Part shown: in pieces, positions 28,501-40,500 of the stretch
How positions within the stretch are numbered: position 1 is the stretch's first letter
How the letters are laid out: the number at the start of each line of letters is the position of its first letter
NCBI GenBank assembly: GCA_002633005.1
Contig: NMRA01000285.1
Span: forward strand, 152,115 to 216,114
DNA: 64,000 nt
Reading direction: 5' to 3'
Source: Phoronis australis
Taxonomy: Eukaryota; Phoronida; Phoronidae
Translations under genes and position numbers: made by a program
The notes under the pieces: generated by a model
The model's input: the letters and a program-made list of their open reading frames with translations, nothing else
What the model was told of the DNA's origin: nothing
Databases searched by the model: none

Positions 28501-31500
28501 TGTTGTCATTCATTGGATCATGCATCTAAGGTAGGCGGAGTTATTGTTTACACTTGGTTTGTTTTGATTCTCAAACATTCAATTTTAGGATTGTACAGAC
28601 ATTTAAGAGAAAGGGAGAAATAGATAGACTGGAATATTTCACTTATTGTCAAAAATGAATATTAGCTCAATAAATGAAAAAATTACTGTATTCACAGTGA
28701 TAAATATTTTGGGAACCTGGCATCTGCCAATTGACAAAACGTTAATGAACTGTATAGTAGTTTATAAAAGTCTCTGATTTGAATATTAATGTGTAAGTTT
28801 GAAATCAAAAGGACGTGGCATTTGATAAATATTTTCTAGATTGTGTAGCACTGTTGCTGACTGCAGTCTCCTTTTGTTCCATTTACAGGGTAGAAAGTGT
28901 GTGCTCAGCAGTGAGTCTAGCAGGAATCTACTGGTCTGTTTTGTCTGGGTGCTTAAGAACATCAGTCGACGTACACTGAGACAGCTGTGGTCAGAAATGT
29001 CTATTACCAAACTCAACCAAGTGCTTGACGTTCTCTACAACTGTATTTCAAATTTCGAGTATAAGGTTGGTAGTTGTATCTACATATTTTATGTAATTTG
29101 ATTTCGTACTGGAAAATGAAAATTACTCTGCAAACAATAGATTATTTTTTTCACATTGTAACCATCATCATTGGTGCCGAAACTTCAAAATTTTCGCTGA
29201 ATTTTGAAGTTTTCCTTTTTGACAGCCAAGTTCTTTAATTGGCTAAAAGACCTCAACAGTTAATCTCAGACAGCTTTGTACTGAATAGAATACAGAATTA
29301 AAGTTCATAAATTGCGTTCTAAAATTTTTTGTAGAAGGAAAGACTAAAACTAAAACCAATTAGTACAGATGGCAATAGCCGTTCATTTTCTAACTTGTGC
29401 ATGGATTTAGTGAACAGATATGAATACAGATTATCCTGAACCATGTTGTTGTGGTTTTATAGTCATCTACTTCAATTCTGGAATTTGGCAATTGCACATT
29501 TTAACCAACCGGTTGTTACTGAACAGGGGAGAAAATCTCGACAGATGTCACAGCAAATCATTAAGAAGAGCAGTGACATGAAGAGCAAGCTGGAAGAGGC
29601 CATTTTGGGCTCGGGGAGTGCGCGTAGTGAAATGATGAGTAGAAGGCGCACAGGTGGCTCAGCGCAGTTTTACATAGGTAGGTGCCTGTGTGAGGCGGCA
29701 TTCAGTGTTGGTCTCGTGTGAAAATGAAATGAAAATGGATTGGGTCAATTTTAAGAGCCATTTTTTGACAATGTCAGGCAAAATGAGATATTGTGTGAAC
29801 ACGACATGTCGTGACAATCAATTTTTCCACACTGCAATATTTCATCATGTGTTGAACAAGCTTCAAAAATGCCATTGTTTGTTTTTCCACTAAGTTAAAA
29901 AATTGAATTTCATCAGTTTTCCTGTTGGACTGGTTATGGCTTTTCTTTATGATGCTACAACTGTCACAAACTGCTACGAATTCCTCTCTCCTTCCTCTCC
30001 CCAGAGACTGGACCACCCTCACCAGCCTTAGAGGGAGGCCGCCTTCGATGGCGCAAGGACCAGACTCAGTGGAAACAGGAACACAAAGGAATACACGTGG
30101 AGGGGTACGACCTTTGGCTTGTTGCCTTGGTGTCTGCATCTGTTTAAATAAGCTAAACTGGCTATTAACCTAGAATAACTTAGCGCTATGAAATTAGTCT
30201 CAAAGTTGATGTGAGCTCTGGTCTTGGAAAGTACTGAATATGCATTGTTGTTTGAGGCCAGACTCAAGTTCTTTGTCACCTCATATCATTTTATTTGCCA
30301 AGTATGGTCTCGGGCAATAAGAAATAGTCAGTTCTTTGCAAGACCAAAAATCGCTTCTCATCTAAGTAAAAATCAAATTGATAGCGATTTTGTACCATTA
30401 ATTACTTCATAGCAAAGTTAGTTTCTTCGACGGAATGCGGGTTTATAGTCTCTTTGAATTAATACTGCGTTGATTAAAAGATTTAGCTCGCATGAACTTA
30501 ATCACAACAAAAATATTGAGCCATGAGTTAGTAAATGAAAGTTCTTAAACAAATGAGTCCTTGACAAAGTGGATGAGTTTGGTACTTGCTGCGAGTAGTA
30601 AAAATTCAAAATGATTGTGTTCTCTGATAGACAAACAGTCCTGGAGCCTCTTGCTGCGAGTAGTAATTCAAAATGATTGTGTTCTCTGATAGACGAACAG
30701 TCCTGGAGCCTCAGATTAATTATCACGTGGAAGGCAATCTGTCGACGGAGGTGGCCATGACAGTGTTGGACATGTTAGAGTTGATTACTCAGGTAAATAT
30801 AATTGTGTTGTTATATGTTAGTAATAAGCAAGTCTTAGTATTCATACAAACCATGTGTTGGTCAAATCATGTGACCTATAGTTAAGCCTGAAAACAGCGT
30901 CTGTGCGGTTAGCAAGAAATCCTGGGTCCGAGCCCCGGTCGGGTTAAAAATCTTTTCAGACTTAATTACAGGTCATGTGATGTGACCAACATATGGTGTG
31001 TATAAGACTAATAATTCTTATTTACTCTCAGGTAAATATTCATTGGTTAAGGGGTTGTTTCGCAGTATTGACGTAGTGTGTAAATTTATTATTGTTTGTG
31101 TAAAGCTCTTGTGATTGTTAAGTATAACTGCATTCTTGTTCTATGAATATGTTTTTGAACTGACATCCCATTGGCAACAGACAGCAGACAAACTAGTCTA
31201 CTGATATAGCCTCTTGTTAGTCACTTGACTGGCACGTGTATCTGGTTTGACTTCTTTAGTCCATTAGTCTGTTGTGGGGCTCATTATGCCAATCTGGTAA
31301 TTACCTCCATGCTGCCAGAACTGCTGTTCATTGACAGCTGCTAGCATTCACTATGTTTCACCAAAATGTCATCGAAGAGCATTTCTTTGGTAAATGATCA
31401 ATGAGGTGTGGGTGTTGGCCTAGCCTGATGATTGTAGACTGTCTAATGCACTCCATACCTATCCATAGAGCTCAATGTAACATGGTTAATGTAAAAGTTC

Positions 31501-34500
31501 AAGGTCAACTCTCACTTATATGGCTGTTTCACCTGATCATTGCTGGTGATCTTCTTATGAAACATTCTATGCAGTGCAGACTGTGTCATAGTACTGGAGT
31601 GCTAAGATATATTATGATGTGCATATTACTTGGAAAAAGCTACACTACATTCCTCCCCCTCCCCTGTTTCAGGTGGTGTCATCTTCAGACTCCATGCAGA
31701 GCCTGTTGACCAGTATAATGAGGGTGTTGTTACACATGATGACAGTCAACCAAAGTACAGTTGTACTGCAAAGTGTTTTTGCCACACAGCGGTCAATTGT
31801 CTCAAAGGTGATGAGATATGATTAGGATTTCTCGTTGGAGCATAGTGAGCAGCGTGCATATGTTAGGCTGGCATTGTATTTACACTGAAAGATAACCAAC
31901 GCTGCTTTTTGATAATTTTTTTATTGTATCAGCAGCTGTATGATGTTTTGACAATCTTCATTCATTTTAAAGTTGAAGTTTCTTTGGATTTTTGACCAGT
32001 CCTATAGAATATGTTATACAACATGTGCTAATAAAGTGAACTGATTTGTTGCCAGATGTAAATGTTCAAATGTTTCAAGGGTTGACTTAGCATTAGTCCT
32101 GCATTTTGTTTTCAGATAATGAGCCCAGTCTGTCAGTGTGCACGTCATGACTGGGGGTGTATTGCTCCAACTTGCTGTTGTCTGAACTATTTGATAAAGA
32201 CACTAACTGTCAAATAAGCTCATGCCATCTCCATAATTGTTGTTGGACATTGCGTGTTTAATATCCGACTTTGTTTTTAGTTCCCAGAGTTACTGTTTGA
32301 AGAAGACACTGAACAGTGCGCTGACTTGTGTCTACGTCTGCTGCGCCACTGCAGCTCTAGTATGTGCACCATACGCACGCAGGCTAGTGCCTCCCTCTAT
32401 CTGCTGATGAGGCAAAACTTTGAGAAGGGCAATGTATGATTTTTCGTTGATTGTTAATTGCAATTTTAAATTGTCAACTTTTCACTTACTACATCATTAC
32501 CATTGTGTTTTTTGAGAATCAAAATTTCTTTGGAAAAGTTGTATTGTACGAGAAGATTCCAATTTGTGTAAGAAATATTTAGTTTGATAAGTTCACAGCA
32601 TTTGAAATATTTCAATTTTGTCTTCTGGAAAATTAGGATGCATCAGGAACAGAGAACAAAAGAAATAGAGTTAAGCGAAAAGATCATGTTTTCAGTTTGA
32701 TTTTCTATTCTGGTGATGGAAAAAATATTTTGCTTGAAACTGCAGTGAGTTTTATGCGGTTGATCTTTCAGAACTTTGCCAGGGTTAAGATGCAGGTGAC
32801 AATGTCTCTCAGTTCACTGGTTGGACAAAGTCACACCTTTAACGAGGAATACCTGCGCAAGTCACTCAAGACAATTCTCACCTATGCAGAGGCAGATGTG
32901 GAACTACAGGAGACAACATTTCCTTCACAGGTAACCAGACGGACTTCTCTTTAACTGTCAGTTTCCTTACATCTGGTTATCTAGCAAATGATCATGTGAT
33001 GATCCAACTAACATTATGGCATAACATAGACAGTATGAATCTACCATCACTTACCATTGGCACAGATATTCCTTAGGATACGAAATCATCTGCATTGAAC
33101 AAGCAGCCAATAAGGATGCACTTTAGATAATCCAACTCTCTGATCTCATTGACACATTTTACAATGGACTTACACTCACGTCTGTCTTGTTGAAACTTTG
33201 CTATTCCAAACGTTGGCAAAAATACCTTTCATGGAAAATTTGCTACCCAACGTCAGGCTTTTCAAGCGATTCACGGCACAAGTCAATTGAAACAAATACT
33301 ATTAAGTATCTGACAACGTTGTGAAAAGGTTAATGTTATAAAAATATAATTCACAGTTCTACGCAAGTCCACGAGGACTCCTTGGAGCTGGTAGTTGAGA
33401 GATCACTGAGAAAAATCTGTTAATGAAAGCAAATGGATCTATGCTCAGTGTAATTGTCTAATCATCCTTACAAGATGCGTGGATAAGCCTGGCAAAGTCA
33501 TACTAGTTTGGCTATGGTATGAAGTGGTGTGTTAGTTGCTATAAAATTCTAAATTCAAATCTGGGGAAAAATTATCCAGTTCCTCCCATGTAACTTAGAT
33601 CAGTGTGCTCCATTAGTTCAGATGTTGCACTGGTATACTCCAGAAAACATCTCTAATATGACTTTAATGTGTCGCAGAAAATGAAGCCCAGAAATCATAA
33701 GCGTCCTCATTTTGCTCATTGCCAGGTGAAGGAACTGGTGTTCAACCTTCACATGATTCTGTCCGACACAGTCAAGATGAAAGAGTTCCAAGAAGACCCT
33801 GAGATGCTGTTAGATCTCATGTATCGCATCGCCAAGGGATACCAGAACTCACCTGACCTGCGACTCACCTGGCTTCAGAATATGGCCCAGAAACACAATG
33901 AGGTGTGGCTCTCAGCATGTCAGGTTGCTTACTAATGTTTGCGTTTAGGCAGTCTTCACACATTCTTCTATTATATGATAGTCAACAAGGCTGTTTTCCT
34001 GAGATATAACTGTGTTCTATTGCATTAGATTCAAAGCTATGTAAAAATACAAGTTTATATGTGATGCTCTATGGAAACAAAAAATCATGAATTTAGTTTT
34101 CGTGCATTCACCAATGGTCGGTTTCAGTTGTACTTGGACAGTAATATAGATGCAAGAATTTCCAGTCACAATACACTAACCGGAAGCTGAGTATGCTATG
34201 TGTAGAGGGTGTCGCCTCTAGAAGAAAATGTCGGAGTTGCGAATCTGTTGTCTATAATCTATGACTACACAGTTGAAGTGTGATACTGCGGCAGACTGAC
34301 AACTATTTTGTGTTAATTGTCAACCTTTAGAAAAGTAATCACGCTGAAGCTGCCTTGTGCCTGGTTCACTCTGCTGGTCTAGTGGCTGAGTACCTCAACA
34401 TGTTGGAGGACAGACCGCACTTGCCTGTTGGATGTGTAGTGTTTCAGGTGAGACCACAGGGTGTTTCACTCAGTAAGAGCATACATGTAAACTGAATGTC

Positions 34501-37500
34501 ATTGAACTTCACAGTGTTATCTTGTGTTACAAAAGTTTCGAAGTGGGATAATTTGGGTATGTCTGTTTTTGGCATTTTTGTTTAATATTGAATATTTCAG
34601 GGTGTGATCAATATCGAGTCTGTCGTTGTGTTTGCTCAGTGAAGTTGATCGCTGTGTTAATTCATTGAAGTTGGTCATCCTCCTGTGCTTGCAAAGTGAA
34701 ATAAAGTACAAAATTGTTTAATGAGTTAATAATGCTGTGGTTTGTGTATTTGACAGATCATATTGTAAGTAAAAATAACTCAAAAGCCATTGACTTGCTT
34801 TTTGTCGACCAGCTACATAACTCTTGTACAAATTTTAAAGTAGTCAGAGTTATTTTTTTACAGAAAGTCTCGTTCAACGTGCTTGAAGAAAGTGCCGTAT
34901 CAGATGATGTTGTCTCCCCTGATGAGGAGGGCATCTGCACTGGAAAGTTCTTCACAGAGATTGGCCTTGTGGGTCTGCTGGAGCAAGCGGCGGCCATGTT
35001 TAGTACGGTGAGTGTTGCTTGTGGTTAGGTGGAGACGAAAGTGGGACTCAGTGTGATACTGTCTTTTTAACTACATCACAAACAAATATTCAGGTGCAGC
35101 TTGTTTCGGTGTTAAGAGTGTGTTCACTTCCTAAGTTTCTGCCAATTAAATGTCTCATCTAGGGTTGCTGATTGAGTATGAAACACCATGGGGAAAATTA
35201 TTCTTAAGATGTTTTTATCGGCATCGCCTGTAACAGTGTCATCTTTTTAAGGTTGGCAGCACTGTTTGAGGATTTCCTTGCAGAATTAAATTTTGACATG
35301 TTTCGGCCTCTTAACAAGCATAAAAGTTGCTGAACCCAAATTTGGGAACAAAATAATACTCCAAATTCAAATTAAAATGATATATTGTATGCTATGCATT
35401 GAAACAAATCATGATCTTTTCCAAGTACAAAGCATTCCCAAAGCATTCCCAAAGCATTCCCTAAGCATTCCCAAAGCATTCCCTAAGCATTCCCAAAGCA
35501 TTCCCTAAGCATTCCCAAAGCATTCCCTAAGCATTCCCAAAGCATTCCCAAAGCATTCCCTAAGCATTCCCAAAGCATTCCCTAAGCATTCCCAAAGCAT
35601 TCCCAAAGCATTCCCTAAGAGCGATATTGCAAAAAAGTGTAATCACTGTCCTACAAAAGTCTGAAATATTTGACAATCAAATACCAGCAGTAGAGTGACG
35701 TGTTTATTAAAAAATTTCAAATCTTTTTGAAAACTCTCGTAAAATGTTGTCTGATTTCAATTTCATTAAAGTAATTTGAAACCATCAACTTAAATGGTAA
35801 TCTCAATGTACTACTGTTGTGTCATAATTTCAATTAACAATTACTAGAGGGCACTACTTTCACATGTTAACAACTCGGTCATTTTGTATTCCTGTGCTAG
35901 CAAGCTGTTCTTCATGTTTGTTTTTACATTGAGTGTTTGTCATGTATTGTGCATTTATATGTCACTAGGCTGGACTGTTTGAGGCAGTGAATGAGGTGTA
36001 TAAAGTCCTACTTCCTGTACATGAATACAATCGAGACTTCAAGAAGCTGGCCGTCATTCATGGCAAACTGCAAGATGCTTTCAATAATGTCATTAAACAG
36101 GTTTGTGCAATTCTATGTTGAAAGTGTTGGTCCATTTCCTTTTGTTTCGGCACATCTGGAGTCGATGCAACTTTATTGTATAAAATGGGATTTTTATGTT
36201 TAGTCCCAAAGCGGTACATGATAAAAGTGCATAAAAATATATGTAATTGCCATTGGAATATTAATGTTCTGTCTTAAGAAATGGCTTCAGTCAAATAATT
36301 GTTGTCAACCTGTTGCCTTATGATGGGAATTCTTTTAACGCTGTTTTGTTATTGGCAAATAAAAATTCTGTGTTCAATCACTACAAAATTTGCGTATCAA
36401 CCTAACACAGGCTGGTGGTAACATTAAGCAGTGTGAGGTAATGCTGTGCATTAGTGAGAGAGCTGACACATTGGTGTGTCACGGCACATTTGTATATTTT
36501 GCTTGTAAATAGTATATTAAACTCTTTCATATAATGGTGTTTGACAGCAATTTTAAAAGCCTCTATTTACCCATTTTCTGTCAAAATATTAGTGTGACCA
36601 CTTGCCACAAGACTGGTCTCAGCTTGCATGTTACTTAGACACGTGAAGGCGGGCCTAAAGCGGCTTTAAAAAGAAAAAGTCAAAGACAGCCTCCTCCTTC
36701 TGACTGACTGTGTACCAGTGTACTTTAGTCTTCCAAAACATTGTGCACTTGCTAAATGTTGACTATTTCTCCATACTACAGGAGGGAAAACGAATCTTTG
36801 CTACGTATTTCCGTGTTGGATTCTATGGCAGCAAGTTTGGAGACCTGGACGGCGAGGAGTTCATCTACAAAGAACAGTCTATTACCAAGTTGTCTGAAAT
36901 ATCACATAGGCTGGAGGTGAACAGTTTACCTGAAATAATGTCTGGTACTAAATGGAAGTTCTAACTGTCTTGTGCATTATGAATTTATGCACTATGCGTT
37001 ATGTAGCTATTCACTGAATGTTCTTGTTACAGATTGAGATACGTCTCATGTTCTCATGCTTCTTATGACTTCTGAAACATTTTAAGGCTGATAGGAACCT
37101 AAAGTGAGAATGTCGCCGTCAGTGAGAGCACTGCTTTCCAACATGGCCACCCATTGGTGCAGTTGTTGAAGATTCCATACAACTCATTACAATACAGTGC
37201 AAAATCATGTGAAACATGAGATGAACATTAATTTGGTGACTTCATAAAAATCCATTGAACAAACCTGTCATATCTAAAATGTGTATAGTGATGTAGTCTT
37301 TCTGCTGTAATGTTGCAAAATCCACCGTTCTCATTAGAGGTGATACTTAATTCAGGGTTTTTATGGTGACCGCTTTGGCCACGAGTTTGTGGAGATTGTG
37401 AAAGACTCCAACACAGTCGAGAAGAAGAAGTTAGTTCCAGAGAAGGCATACATACAGATTACGTATGTGGAGCCGTACTTTGATGCCTACGAGTTGAGGG

Positions 37501-40500
37501 AGCGCTTTACGTACTTTGACAAAAACTATAACATAAGTGAGTACAATGGATCTATGCCTGCTGATAATGACTTCAATTTTCAATTCTTGTTCGTCTTGAT
37601 AACTCGAGTGCTCAATAGCTTTGAGTAGAAAACAAAGCTTGAAGAGAGGAGATTGACATTAAATTTTTAAATTGTTCTTTCCCGTAGTATGCTCAAGTTG
37701 CATTCCCTTGCTGTTTTATTTGATAGAATGTGTTTATTTGAGGCTCAAGGGCATAAATGCCAAAACTGTACTCCGTGTCTGTTACAGAACGTTTCATGTA
37801 TGCGACCCCATTCACTATGGATGGGCGCGCTCACGGGGAACTGCAGGATCAATACAAGCGTAAGACTATACTTACCACGGAGAGGTCGTTCCCGTACATC
37901 AAGACGAGAATCAGCGTTATCAAGAGAGAACAGGTAGCAAGTCATTCACTGAAGGTGTCACTACTGTTGCAGGAGGTAGAAAGAGAATTGTTGAAGGCTA
38001 CATATGACCATTTACACTCATGTCTGTCTAATTATCTGTATTCGATGAAAATGGATAATATCTGATGAGATGTAATGTGCTTTAAATTCACTATCAATCT
38101 GTTGATTTTAGTAACTGAAATAATGCAAAGTGAGCATAACGTTGGTCACACTTGTGCATTAAATTATTAATAAAAAAACACGATTGTGTTGATCAAATGT
38201 AAAGGAAAGCATTGCAGTTTTTAATGTGATGTTTGCACAGGTATTCGTGACATCTCTGTACTGCTTTGCTTTCGTGTATAGAATCAGCCAATGTGAATGT
38301 ATAGATAAGTCCGTAGTTAAAACAGTTATCCAGTGCACTTTATTCTCCTAGTATGTACACATGAAGGTACAAAAATACATTGTTTCAGATCATTCTCTCA
38401 CCCATCGAGGTGGCAATAGAAGATGTGCAGAAGAAGACACGTGAACTGGCGTTCGCTCTGATGCAAGAGCCGCCCGACCCCAAAATGTTACAGATGGTGC
38501 TGCAAGGATGTATAGGGACCACCGTGAATCAGGTGAGCACTGCCAACGTGTGTTAAGCATTTGTTACACGCAGATGGCCTGTCTAAAGGTTATGTAGGAC
38601 CCTAGAAAAAATTTAAAATTTGACAAAATTTGAAACATCATATCTCAGAAATGGCTGATTGGGTTCATAATGAAATTTTCAGCTACTATGTTTTATGCAC
38701 TGTTCTCAAAAATGCTGGTAATTTTTATGTGCCCACATATTTATACGGATTTTCATGAAATTCGGTATGTAGGCACCTGTTAGTGAGATGATGCTATCCT
38801 TCCGTTTTCGGATAGATTCGATGTAGTTTGCGCCACCTAGTGGTCATTTTTACTGTTTTCGAGTCTGTTTGTTGCATCCACCCCTCTATCAACCAAACTG
38901 CTCAAAGGATGATTGTGAAAATTGGCATGTATGTGCTTACTATAAAGAGGACGGTTGACGATGATTTTCCGACGATTTTGACTACTGTGGCACCTCCTAG
39001 TGGCAGTTTTGTTTTTGTCCTAAACCGTTCGCAGGATCTTTACTTAATTTAGCAAGTGTATTTATATGATGTTGACTACGGATGACGACTTTCGGACAGA
39101 TGTGACTACTGCTGTGCCCCCTAGTGGCAATTTTAATTTCTTTACGTTTAACTCGAATCAGTATCTTCAAAGGTCCTCAACAGATTTTCATAAAATTTCA
39201 AATATGGTCATCTATTGGTGTGATGATGCTATCTTCCTGTTTTTGGATGGAATCGAGGTATTTTGCACCACCTAGTGGCCATTTTTTGCTGTTTTCAAAT
39301 CTTGTTTTTGGTGTCCACCCCTGTATCAACGAAGTCATTTGAAAATTGGCATATATGTTCTCAGTGTGAAGATGACCTTTGATGTGGTGACTGACTACTG
39401 TGGCGCCTCCTAGTGGTAGTTTTGTTTCGCACCCAAAGTTGTATCTCCTAAACCCACTGCAGGATCTTTACTAAATTTAGTAAGTGTATTTATATGAAGA
39501 TAACAACAGACGACGACGACTTTCAGGCGGATCCAATGGACACTGTGCCCACTAGTGGCAATTTCATTTTATTCAGTTTTCGTTTGTTTCTCTGAAGTTC
39601 CTTGACAGATTTTTATGAAATATGGCATGTTCCTGTTTTTGAATGGATTGTATGTTTTTGCGCCATCTAGTGGCCATTTTTATGATACAAATAAATAACC
39701 CTAAAAGCACACCATTTGCAATGCATTCAAGGGCACATTTCAACGGTTTGCGTTGCTCTTGTTTTAAAATGTTCCAATTTTGCACAGAACAAAACGAAAT
39801 CATGATACTTTAGAAAACTGTAACTGTTACACAATTTTTGAGATCTCACCTTGAACATTAATATCATGTTATTGACACCATTGTTTTTCCCTAAATTTTA
39901 CTAACAATACTGGGTCACGTCACCCAATTAATGGCAGATTGTTAAAAAGTCAAAAACCAAATTCTACAGGCTTTCTACTTCTAGTAAGTGTATACTTTTG
40001 CCGAGTTCACATAGTTTTGGCAAAATACAGACTTGTCAGTCAAGTCCTTCATAACGCATATTTATGAAACCAGCTGGAGATGGCAGACATGTGTAGTTTT
40101 GGCCAGAGATATGCCTTGAAAGCGATGCCCTCCACTGGGATCACACTTTGGTTTTACAATGTTTAGTCAGTTACAACTCGCTTCCCTTGGAGATGGTTTT
40201 GAGAACTACTTCACATGCCACGGCGTTTAAGAATGAGATTTATTGTCTTGATTTTTAGACAGAAATTTCTGACTGCTGATTCGCTCTGTTGTTTACGAGG
40301 CCGTGGTGGACTTGAGGGTTATTGTGGCCTGGTGAAACATTCCACTTAAAAGGCATGTTCTCCTTAGGGTCCTATCTCATTACTCACTAGCGAAAACAGT
40401 TTCTGTGGCTGAAGTCAGTTTTTCAATGATTAAAATCATGCTGTCTGTGCACGAGTTTCCAAGTTTGTTTCAATTTAAAGTTTTCTTCAAGGCCAAAATA

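Noticed and set aside
28198-28546. CRISPR-like array
   Set aside because: The units are contiguous 53-bp copies with no unique spacers, inside a eukaryotic gene.
30893-30965. tRNA gene
   Set aside because: There is a B-box-like string only. No A box, anticodon arm or acceptor stem can be formed, and the sequence is the core of a palindromic element.
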